NCBI GenBank assembly: GCA_000310025.1
Contig: FN649758.1
Location: 2,594,350 to 2,658,349, forward strand
Reading direction: 5' to 3'
DNA from: Ectocarpus siliculosus
Taxonomy: Eukaryota; Sar; Phaeophyceae; Ectocarpales; Ectocarpaceae
Length of the DNA stretch: 64,000 nt
Shown: positions 36,201 to 47,424 of the stretch, piece after piece
How positions within the stretch are numbered: position 1 is the first letter of the stretch
How the letters are laid out: each line of letters starts with the position of its first letter
The notes under the pieces: generated by a model
Seen by the model: the letters and a program-made list of their open reading frames with translations, nothing else
The model's database searches: none
Told to the model about the DNA's origin: nothing
Made by a program: the position numbers and the translations under genes

Positions 36201-39200
36201 CTGCAGTCTCATGGCCCTTCGGAGCACCTTGCCGGTTACTGGCTCAACGTCGACAAGGCTCTGATGGTGCGTATCGTCCGGTTCGATATAGTTCATCTGG
36301 CGCCAGATGCATGGGCGGACGACTTTGGACACATTGTTTTGAACCGCTGCGACGGGGCTATGCTATTAACAGATACTGAAAAGCTTGCGTAGGAAAGACA
36401 ACGCCACTCTGTAGCCTTCTCTATTTGCGGTAAAATTCTACTATTATACTTATGGGATCAATTGAAAGCGTGTTGCTCGGTGTGGACGCTGAGTGCCAGC
36501 AACAATAACATTCACCTGTTCTGCTGCCTGTTGGTCCAGAACGTCGTTTGTAAGAAAGTGTGGATCGCTGACGAACGTGGCATAGCCTGTTAGTACCTGA
36601 AATAGAGGCAGACGCAGTATAGGTGGATCATACTGCGCTGAAACATCATGATCGCGGTGGCGAGCGGATGCTTTTGTCCGCGAACAGGATGTAGACTACG
36701 ATTGCCATGGGCTCATTGTTGATTTCGATCAACTGGTACATTCGCACCTGAGTGCTGACCATGCCCATTGGTACTGAGTAGGGCATGCCATTGAAGTCTG
36801 TCAACTGGTCCTCCCCAACCCTCTCACGCGCATCCAGCCAGTCCTGTGGCGCACGGCAGGCAAATGTCGCGTACCAAAGAGCGGTGTCAGTTGATTTACC
36901 CTAACCATGTTTGTGGTTGTTGGTGTTGTCTTCATATTTATAAACTGGTCCGGCCTGTACTCAGTACCTTCAAAACATCCGTACTGGCCGAATCGGCGCG
37001 GACGCTCCCGTGGCAGTATCAAAAAGAGGTGCACCGGAATAGCCGAAGAGGGAACAAAAGTAAGAAGTAAGATCTCAAGAAATTCGGTAAAAAAACTGTA
37101 TCTCGACGTCGGGCCCCAGGATGTCAGACGTCGCTGGCGATATGTCCGACAAAGATAGACAGTCCTTTCGCTCCGGCTCGACAGGGACCAAGCAACACAA
37201 AAACAAACAAGAATTTTCAAACATCAGTCATTTCGGGAGTCGTGCACCCGATAGTCTGGACCAGGCTCCCACAAACAATAGTCGGACCGTGAGTCTCAAC
37301 GGCGCACTCTGCCGTTCGCAAAGCTCCCGGGAGGACATCGTGATGCGCCCACGCTGCTCCTGCGGCTGATCTGTTGCATTATCTCGCCATCTTCGTTGAC
37401 CCAGCCGCCCAAACCTCGAAACTCGGCGGATTGGGCGTCCTCTGCCCCGCTATTTTGATTACCAACGGTTGCTGAGGTTGTTGTGGCTGCGGCGTTGATT
37501 CCTCCCTCTTCCACCTCTTCCCTGGTACCCGCATCAGTCTGAATATTCTTTCCCGACGTCAAGGCCCCAAACACTCAACTGTAGCATGTGTGTACGGGGC
37601 ACACCTCCAAACAAACTTAACATACAGCTACGCTCACCTGTGTTTGCGCGATGTAGCGGTTGAGACGAATATCAGTTTCCAATGTGAAGTTGTCCTCCGC
37701 AAGGTAGCGTGTAGGGTACTGGAGGAACGCATCGGTACTGTCCCTTGCCATGTGAAACTGGAGGAGGTGTTCGCCTTGAAACACAACCTGCATCCGTTTC
37801 ACGCGCACGGCCGACAATAGCTGATCAGCTTAGTCAAACTTATGCACCAAGCAATGTCCATCTAGACGTCTAGAGCAAGAAGTTAGAGAGCTCAACACAA
37901 CGGGTACCTGCGCTACTGATTTTATGCCGAGAGCTCGCAATCCTGATCGAAACAGACATTCGTGAGTCGGTGAGTGTGTAGTTTCTTACCACTGTGTCGT
38001 TCCCGAGATAGTCGAGGCCTTCGTTCCGTAGTCTGTAAACTAGTTTATATTCGCCAAACCCTTCCCATTTTCGCGGTGCATCTTGAGTGCCATCTGTTCC
38101 ATACACCTCCAGCGACGAGTCTGACCCAACGGCAGCGAGCAGTGATTCGTTTCCATAGTAGAGGTTTGTTCTCCCGATCCTCTGTGGGTCGTCGCTGCCC
38201 GTTTCAACCTATCGTGTGGGCAACACGCAGCATAATTGATGCTGTCCGTTGGTCCTAGAATGACCGTGTGAAACCTTTGACTTAGCGGTAATGCTCCTCC
38301 ACCTTTCATCAACGGACCCGGTCGAGGTTGCCAGAACGAGCGGGAACTGGTGCAAATAAAACGGTTTGTAGGATATTGAAGGCCACTTTTGACCAAACAT
38401 ACGTTTCAACGACCTCTGTTTCGTCCATCAGGGAGCTCACCGTCGTGTCACAGCTATTCCACAGGCCTGCTTCGCCTTGCAGTACCCGTTTCTCGCAATC
38501 CTGGAATATTCCGTTGGTCGGACAGAAGCATTTTCAGGAGAGCAGCACAGGGGCAACAGATTCTTGTGGGGCACTTTGAGAGTAACAGGGGAGGGGGGAA
38601 GGTGCAGTGCATCTTCTGTCAATCATGGCATGAACGCGTATAATTGCTGGGTATGCTGAGCGTCAAATGGATTGTTCTCACCATAGTCTTTTGAAAAGTT
38701 TCGTTGTCCCAGTGTCCGCCAGGATACACAGCAAAGATCGGGTTGTCGATGCTGCCCAAATCGTGCGGCAAGGAGAGTTTGGCGCTATACCACAGGTGTC
38801 TACTCGAGCCTGTCTTGTTGACCTCGAGTACCGTGCCATACGTATCGTGCACCACCTGGACCGGCATCGTTGCAAGAGCGAGTCGCTGATCTCATTTCCC
38901 AATGTGTGTTCTGGGGTTTGCAGCAAGTTGAACGAACGAGAGCTCTCCATACGTGCGTCGTGCGGATCGCTTGGGTTCTCAATACAGATAGTTGATCGAG
39001 CACGTAACATTTTCATCCTGCAGTCGGCACTCCAAAAAAACAGGATTTTGATCTGGGCTTGGTGCAATGGCTTGGCTAAACGGGGTTTCTGGCCCCCTTT
39101 TCTTACCTAAACGCCAACGGAGAAACTCTTGCCTGCCCTTGGTACATAGCGGGATGAAACTGCCCGGATCGTTTAATAGTTCTGAATCGGTTCCTACGGA

Positions 39201-42200
39201 AACAAGCCAAATCTTCCATCCCGATGAATCGCAGCGCTTGGTGCAAGCGAAAAATAGCCATAGTCAGTTGTATCGACAATGAATTCACTACCCCATATCA
39301 CCAAATAGGCACAAAAAGAGAGTATCCAGGCACCTCGAACCCAGTGCTGGTGCAGTCACCATCGAACAGAGGGTGGCAGTACATGTCCCATAGAACCACG
39401 CTTGGCACGGAACACTTGATGGTCAAGTTCCTCCCCGACAGCCTTTTATTCATGAGCTTGACGGTCAGGGAGTCCGTGTACCCTTCAAAGATTATGTCCC
39501 TGCTAAGCAGAAGGCGGAAACCGATTGCAACAAGACTTTGTTATTCAGCATACGTTATGAAGATGATTCTTGTGCAAGTGGCGACCCTCGAGACACACAC
39601 GGTTACACTAGGACCTCATCATCTCGTCTCGGAAGCATCATGGCCAGGTCGCTGATTGGTGTGAGACTTCGTGCAACACTCACCTCGCACGCTGAGTAGT
39701 GAAATACCCCCCCTTTTTGTAGTCGCAATTTTCGGTATCATCACAGAGCAGGTGATCCTTTTTCAGAACCTATGGGGACACCACAGAAAGACCGAAGAAC
39801 CCGTGTGGTTAACATTCCTGGAGATCGGGGAGCTCTGTTCAGCAACGTGGTGGTGATGCCGAGTCCTTACATGGAAAACATTCACCTACGGTAAAAAAGG
39901 ACAACGGTCTGCACAGAAAATGTGAGCAGGTACTCGACTACTTGAGTTTTGCATATTCAAAATAAAAAGAGGCCGAATCATGTTTGGAGTCCTACCGGCG
40001 GTGGCATCCGCGTAGCGAGAACGTAAATTCCACCCTAGGTCTGGCACTTGCCTCTTCCAGCGCCAGGGTGTGCATGAATGCGGCCACTACGTTCCCCGGC
40101 TTCTTCGGGTAGGAATGCGCGTTGTCGTAGATACGCGTGGCGTCGCACTCTATCCCCGATACGGTGTCGCTGATGATAGTCTGAAAAAAGTTGCAGTTGG
40201 CCGGCCACTCCTCGCCATCGGCCACCTACTTCGGAAACGACATAGCAACAAGGGTAAGCCGTTGTCAATGTCATTCTACAAGTCATTCTACACGTGCATT
40301 GCAGCTCGGTAGACTTGGTTGTAGGTCATCGAGCGGGTCCCTTTCGAAATACGTATCAAAGCAAATAGAAGGAGTAAATATCTCACCTTAGCTAGACAGC
40401 GCTCGTAGAAGCCTTCGAGCACGTAGCACTGCTCTGGCGAGCTCATGAAGGACGTGTCGAGCCAGGATTGCAAGCCGGTAACTTCACTGCTGAGGGTCGT
40501 GCCCTCCCACGCAGCCGATGAAAAATCGCCGTAGGGGTTTTCTTGAATAAAGAGCACATCTCCTGGGTCGAAAGAACCCGAAGTACTAGATGGACCTTCC
40601 CACCTGGACGTCCCGACAAAAACGTGGGTTTAACTGCCCAGTCGACGATCAGTGAGGAGGATAAGTGGGAAAGGTCATGCCCGAAACAAGAAAGTAACGC
40701 TCTGTAATCCTGACGCTGCTCAAAGTCGTGGCCAGTCACTAGACACCGTCGTTTCCAGCCCACGATACCGTATCATACAGGCGTATTGTCGATGGCTCCA
40801 GGTACTGGCCTATCCTACATCGGGACACACCCATATCTACACTAGAGGACGGGCGGTCCGGTCCGATTTCTAGGACCCACTCGCCGTCGCTAAAAACGGT
40901 AGATCAATAAAAGAAGACGTGATTGGCTGTGTTGTTACGTGGTTGTGTCGTTCGTTGAATACGTGGAAGGCTACTGCAGGGTACCCTTGTGAAGACGGCA
41001 GGGATCACCAGTTGTCGGATTCGCCGTAGTACGTTGTGCTCTGCCGCACAATGAAGCGCCGAAACTCGTCGGCTTCGTCACTATCCTCTGCCAGCAAATC
41101 CAGCAGCGCCTTTCCATACTCAATTGTGACATTTCCCATGGTGGAGTAGCCTGCGAGAGCCACCTGGTACGAGGAATAATACGAGAGACGTTGGCAGTTG
41201 GCCACGAAGCCAACGATGAGACCGTGTCAGTACGAACTAAAAACGTAGGGGGATTCAACCTCGCTCATAGGCACTCGATGATCTCTTGCAAGCAGCTAGA
41301 GGTAAACGCATATTTGAAAACGTCGAATCAAGGAATATTGACGATGTAGTCTACAAGAGAACATCACACCAGCCTCCCGCCTACCTAGAAAATAATGTGG
41401 TATTAGGTGAAATCACCTGCGTCGATAGCTCAGGCCCCAAGTTGTGGCGACTCTCTTCCATAAACCTCCATATTCCATCGTGGGTGATGGTGCCCAATGT
41501 TTGCAGTCCTAAAAGGGCAAAAGAAACCGCCCCGGTGGCCCACTGTATGAGCACGCGAAAAGCAGAACGGGCTCTCTTGTCAGTTTAGAGGGTACGCTGA
41601 GTGTTCCTAACGCAGCGTGCTACTGTTATCGGCGATCCCGCTGCCGGTAAGTCGTCGCAATATCTTCGTGACAACGCAACCCTGTACACCATATTTGTCC
41701 TTGTCGCCCTGTTCCCTCCCCGAGCCCCAAAGTGCCACCAGGAGTTCACGACTATGAAGCAACCTGCAGCTAGTTACCTGAGTGTATCCAATGTCCTCTA
41801 TGCTGTCTCCATCCAGCTCGTATCCCGTGAGTTCAAAGACGGAAGCGTTGATATGATTGACGATGACGTGATTCAGCCACGTGCTTTCCCCGACCCAAGA
41901 TCCAAAAATGTTTGACGCGATCCCACAAACCTGAAGCGTCACAAATATTGTGGGCACAACGAGCCGTGTTAGATGAGAGTAAAAAATCGGGCTGCCGGTT
42001 GTGTGCGGCGTGCGAATTGTTGCACGCAATTCTCGTGGGCTCCGAAATACTCTCGGCTGCTGAAGGACATATGGGTCGGGTTATCAACTCTGCTGCTAGT
42101 TGGATTGAGGCAGAACACTCCTCATACTTCAGGCTTGTATACAGTACAACACCTATGCGCCACGGGTTCAAAACAAATGGACATATATTCCTGCTCCCCC

Positions 42201-45200
42201 TCTTTGAGGAAGAAACTTCCGCCCAAGAATGACGTCCTCCCTCGCACCTGTTCCCTATACTGCGCCCATTCCAGCGATCCCTCCGCGGCCCTCAACAATT
42301 GTGGCAAGGTTGCATTGGCAGCATCCAAATAACGGCTGCCTTCGTCGCATTCGATAGGTGTCGAGGGGTCAGCCGTGCAGTATGTGTACGCGCTGCCCCA
42401 CAACGTTTGGCCGTCCACTGTGTAGTGACTAAGATCATTCCTTGAGTCTTGCTCAGCAGGATCGATCTGGTCAGCACAATCGATTTCGTAGCAATGTTGT
42501 GTGGGATGAAAATCCTTAAGATCAAAGAGAATGCGTGTTTGGTTCGATGCTTGTGCCAGAAAACAGTTTGCGTCGCTCAGGGGAGGACCCAGAAAATCTG
42601 GTGTTGGATTTATGTACCCCGATAGTTTGGAAGGGGCATATTCAAATCCGAACGTGACTGCCAAGGTTGATTCGTACACAACATGGTAGTTATTGCTTGG
42701 ATTGAACCACGCACCATGAGCACGGCAGCGGCCGTGCTGATATTCCAGGCTGCTGCGTTGGTCCCGTTGGCGACTCTCCATGGACAAACACTGCCTACCG
42801 CATCACAGATGACATCGATCGTTCCACTTGAAGCGCCTCGCCATTCGTCGATCACGTACCCCTCCAGCTTATTTTCCTGGGAGCAACGGGGAATGAATAC
42901 AAAAATAAGTAGAACAACTTTTGTCGCCGGTGTAGGCACATATGGTTGAGCGTGTAGCTCACGGCTTCTAAGTCAACCCGCTGCAGCGAATCTTGCAGGA
43001 CAAATACGCATGAACACGTCAAGGCTTGGATGAGCTGCGCAACAAGGCTCGGTGTCCCATCACAAACGGCCGAAAGCTTCCACAGAACCAGTTTCCATTC
43101 GGAACAGTCAATGCACCGCGAAAATGGTTTCGCAGTAGTTTCGCAGTAGAGAGCGTATACCTCGGTGAACCAAACGCCGAAAAGCCATTGCAGGATACCA
43201 GAAACTTTCGCCTGGCATTCTTGCAAGGAAGGCGCGGAGCCCCCGTTCGTTGCCTCCCAGGTGCACACCTGTCATTGAAGTAGGGTTGGCATTTGAGCAG
43301 ACGATCACATAGTGTTCAGACACAAAGCCGATTTGTAATATGGCAGGGTATTGGAACTAATTCAGCCTGGCACATGTGTTACCATCCGTACCGTTGCCAC
43401 GAGGTCGTCGAAGGCACTCTCTCCGGTGAGATCGACCTCGCTTGGATGCGGTAAGGAAGGCGCGGAGAGGTAGCCTTCGTAGCGACCCGCCGCTATCCAC
43501 TTGAGCATCCCTCCCGAAGAGTCAAAGATGGACCCATCTGTCTGCGATCGGAGTCCTAACAGGTGCTCCGCCTGCAAATTCGGGGTCAGGGTACCCAACG
43601 TGTTAGAACGAATACTGGTCATCCAGCACCGAAATCACGGGGGCCCCTTATAACGAGATAGCTCAGCTTCCTGTTGTCATGGATGGGCCTAGATACAATT
43701 CACACACGTTCTGTACCTCTGCCTCGCTAAATGAGCCATCAACACCGAGAGAGGTGGCTGCGCTCTGAATGAACGAAAGTAGACCCCAGGGACAGCTATT
43801 CGAATATCCGCTTGGTTGGAAGCCCTGGCAGTCGACCGACGTATCGTCGTAGCTGCTTCTCAGCGTGGACACAGCCGTGGCGGTGCCGTCGGTCGCCGAC
43901 ACTGATGAAAAAATGGAGCGCAGCACGCTGTCTGCTGTTAAGAAGGCCTTTCGGAAGCTGTAGACGTCGTTGAGGACCGTTGGTAGAATGTACGCTTTCG
44001 TAGCTCGCACGAACCCTTCGGTCATGCCTTCCTGATGCGACAACACGATGTGCACCGATGTTGTTGACATGATTTGTGGAAAGGGAACTTTTGCCATGCT
44101 GCTATCCAACACCATGCACAGGAGAAGAGTGATCCGTGCATTGTGACATTGTCCGAGACGAGTGGGGCAACCACCCCGCTCTTTGTCACGAATAGAATGT
44201 GACCCCTTGTGTTTAATTGGATATCCCGTGTGTGGCATACGTAGAGAGGCTAGTGTGTCAGTATTCGCTGCGCCAACAGACTCATTTGATTTCTCCGTTC
44301 ACGACATGCAACTCAATCACCACATTCCTCATTTAGTGCGTTGCCGAAAGAAAGCATGCTGTCCACTCTACCCACCTTGATATCCGCGAAAACCTCTTGC
44401 GACAGGGTGGATATGATGCCGCTGGGTTCATATTGTTGCATCAGCTTGAGGAATGGAGGGTTCACCACGGTCACCTACGTCGTCAAGGTTGAAAAGGCAA
44501 CCAAAACATCAACGACGTTGTTCGCAGAAACGTGACGGCATACATCGGTTGTGTGCAATCCTAATCCTGTGCTGGCCACCACCACAGTAAATTCCTCACC
44601 TGTTGCGTGTCATCCACACAGTCGCATGAAGTTGTATTACAGTCCACGATTCCTTGCCGTAACCTCGCGTTTCCCATGCGAAAAAACATGTCGGTGCAAT
44701 CTCTAGGGTCCTCTACCTGCGTGTGTCCCATAGTTACAAGAGGTGATGTACAATGGTTGCTGCAGACCGAATGGAGGAATTATATTGATTGGTGTATTCC
44801 ATGCAAGCCACGAACATAAATCTGCTACCTGTGCAAACCGATGAGCATACGAACATGATAATACGGGGCCCAGTATCTGCATCGAGACTAACTTCCTGTC
44901 TACTCGAGTAACCGTTGTTTGGATCGACGTTTGCTCTCACCGGATCATACACCGTCCAGGAGCGGTAGGTGACCGTGTCGCTAAAGTCGGAGGAAAACCG
45001 GGCGTCGTACTTGGTCGTTCGCTTAATGTAACCCAATGGGCCCGTTTCCGCAAGTTTTGGCTAGACAGACGGAGTGCAAACAGCAGTTTGACACAATGTG
45101 TGGCGAAGACGACATGTTACCCGACAGTCTAGGCAATCACAAGAGCAGGGGAAGCAAAAATCGTACCTTTAAAACGTCACAACTTGCCCTGTCACAAATG

Positions 45201-47095
45201 ATGGCGAGCAGAGGGAGAAGTACCGTGTTTTTATCCCCTCTGTGTGAATCCATGCCACCTCACGGCCGACACAGCCTGTACCCTCTCACTGTCACTGTAC
45301 GTAGTAGCTCAACTGAAATACTGACCTTGAAACCTTGATCGAGGATTTCCGAAGGGTTGGTGATGTGCCACATGTAGATATTGTGTAGTGAATACGCACC
45401 GGTGAGTTCTTCCTAGGATAACCGTGGGTGAGTTTAACGAGCAGGAGGAGGGGGTCACGAGACTGTTATGAATTCGGTGTTATTTAGGTCTATTGAAACA
45501 CCCGATGCTCATTCGCGCGTATTTGCTCGAGACTCGATGCTTTCATCAACAGTACAGGCCTGTCTGTGCAATACCTCATGGTTTTAGTAGCAGAAATATC
45601 AAAGAGTTGTACTACCTCGATGCATCTGGGTGCTTTCACTACTGCTCGAACATAGAAGTGACGTTGAGGTCAAGGCTACACTTGATACCAGCTGCATATC
45701 GTCCTCACCGCTTTCTCGCCAACACATGTACATCCAAACCAAAAGGTCACACATAGACATCTCGATTCGCACTCGAAACAATTTTTCAGTTTCCGAGCAA
45801 ATACCATCGATACTACAACATCGCATTTCGTGTGTAAAGTTTAACGTATCCCAGACATCGTACCTCGTCCGAAAACAATCCGAGCAGCCACTTGTTGTAG
45901 GTGGATCCTGAAGCGGCCTGGTCGTTACCGTCGATGATAGCCTCGAACAAAGTCTTGCTGTTGAGCGCCAACGGGTAACAAAGCTGTGACCATAACACGC
46001 ACATTACGAAGAAGAGCACACAAGCCGTCTGCCAAACGGCGAGGAAAGAGCACAAGTTAGTTTTTCTCTGAGGGGGCGTGAGTTCGGTAAACTTGTCATG
46101 CACTCCCAGCAACAGCAGCGTAGGGTGTAGTCTAGGCTGTTTTTCGCCGGTAAACTGCGCGCAAGACCCAAAGGCCCAATGTTCGATTTCTGCACGTATT
46201 GGGTATTTCTATGCTGCGGGCATGATTTAGTGCATTCAAAAGGTGAGCATTCGTGGGTGTAGATCGGTTTCATACACCGGATATATATGCGCAGAAGATT
46301 ACGAAGTTGTTCGCGGAACGTAAATGTTCTCGGAACTTACCTGACAGAACATCTTTCCCAGCTGGATCCATTTTCCGTAAGCATAGTGCTGCTGCCATTT
46401 TTTTTTCATGCCAGCGGGGGCACGATCCTCATTTCCAGTTGCCTTACTAGTCGGGCCAACTTTGAGACCGACGGTCTGAAGGCCGGTGCTGAATACGCTT
46501 GAAGCTCGCGAAACCTGTAAGCACCAACGCGCGCGCAATACATATAGAAAAATCACTGCTGCCCTGTCGGTAGACTAATAATCTAGACTGCAAAAAAACA
46601 GACATGGCTGGCTGAAGTCGTTCTACCCTTGGCGCGGGCTTACTTACATGTTTCGCACGTTAACTTGCGCTGCCTAATTGTTTGCGTCCGGTTGACTTCA
46701 AACGTTGAAACAGTTAAACGGCAAAACGGTTCTGAATCTACAGTGTACAGAAGTCTACATACGCATATCTATGGTGCATGTACACGTATACAAAAGCAGC
46801 AGCAGTACACAGCCCGTCTACATGTATGTTAGGCTACACTCGCCACCCTGCGGTCCCACCAGCGCAGAGTACATACCCACGGTCCACTATATTGATCTAA
46901 GGCACCTCCCACCTGTGAGTCCACAAGGCTCTCTGCACGCGAAGAGAGGCTGGAGTCTGAAGGGTCCCGGTCCTGCAAGTGCGCGCTCGTCCGAGATCCA
47001 TCGGATACACTGCCTCCGTCTGTTGTCGACTTTGCCCGCAAGCTCGCCATCATCGACGCCGTACCGCGACTGCCTGCAGGGTAGCTTGTATCCAT
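36201..47095 (-). CDS. CD36/LIMP-2/SR-B family membrane protein with a greatly enlarged exoplasmic region (3' end not placed)
   Basis: Members are double-spanning scavenger/lipid receptors of plasma or lysosomal membranes. Exon 1 (47,095-46,913) opens MDTSYPAGSRGTASMMASLR after an upstream in-frame stop, and exon 2 is 46,514-46,341. Exon 3 (46,028-45,864) holds the first membrane segment TACVLFFVMCVLWSQLCYPL. Exons 45,412-45,326 and 45,060-about 44,870 give YMWHITNPSEILDQGFK joined to PKLAETGPLGYIKRTTKYD, the family's N-terminal signature. The distal part carries CSVPSVVLWDMYCHPL and IFEGYTDSLTVKL (39,499-39,302), FGLF (about 39.2 kb), ATFVSDPHFLTNDVL (36,596-36,516) and HHQSLVDVEPVTGKVLRRAM (36,296-36,201). 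The run 38,181-37,990, 37,820-37,638, 37,538-37,353, 36,900-36,748, 36,596-36,516 and 36,296-36,201 stays in phase 0 throughout. Several exons between 44.4 and 39.5 kb have no CD36 counterpart. Two tandem genes remain a possible alternative. Confidence 0.8.
39990..44474 (-). CDS. CD36-like gene: lineage-specific exoplasmic exons
   Basis: Well-bounded exons are 44,474-44,376 (VNPPFLKLMQQYEPSGIIS), about 44,100-43,700 (CQGFQPSGYSNSCPWGLLSF), 43,571-43,392 (SIFDSSGGMLKWIAAGRYEG), 43,268-43,161 (SLQECQAKVSGILQWLFGVW), 42,876 onward (ENKLEGYVIDEWRGASSGT), about 42,670-42,248 (ILFDLKDFHPTQHCYEIDC), 41,931-41,778 (FGSWVGESTWLNHVIVNHIN), 41,508-41,417, about 41,200-40,990, about 40,565-40,388 (SSPEQCYVLEGFYERCLAK) and about 40,235-39,990 (NCNFFQTIISDTVSGIECD). 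They are Cys- and Trp-rich with N-glycosylation sequons (NGT, NIS, NQT, NAS), as expected outside the cytosol. I do not recognise the fold. A faint likeness of 41.9 kb to ABC substrate-binding proteins is not strong enough to call. Confidence 0.55.
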
Positions 47096-47424
47096 CTTTT
47101 TGGCCTTGCTCCATGCAGATTGAACCAGGACACCGTCTCAGATTGATTATGAATCCTTGCCTGGGGGCACGAGAGCACAAGAGCTTCGTGGGTGACCCGA
47201 TTTGGTGACCAAAGACCCGAGCGGGGGACCGCGTGGTGGGAAAAGTCGTTTCATGCAGGCTAGACTGTGGATGTTGCCTACGCTTTTCTGGGGAAACCTT
47301 TGGTGATCTTCTGCGGGGCCTCTGATGACTTGAGCCACGAGTAGCCACACCTGCATACCTGTTGCTCTCTTCTGCCAGACTGACAGAGTGCTGTGCTCGG
47401 GCCCATGTGTGTCGTGCACATGAG
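47096..47424. promoter_or_regulatory. Short divergent intergenic region
   Basis: About 330 bp separate the first Met of the minus-strand CD36-like gene from the proposed first Met (47,425) of the plus-strand TMEM245-like gene. Both promoters and 5' UTRs must fit here or overlap the neighbouring gene. I see no certain TATA box. Confidence 0.5.

Noticed and set aside
41778-42876. ABC-type glycine-betaine-binding domain in the CD36-like gene
   Set aside because: The likeness is limited to a few residues (WVGESTWLNHVIVNHI). It is not enough without a profile search.
42877-42939. A new gene starting with a signal peptide (MPTPATKVVLLIFVFIPR)
   Set aside because: The hydrophobic stretch is encoded by a pyrimidine tract running into a CAG acceptor at 42,877, which fits intron sequence better, and the downstream frame continues the CD36-like gene.
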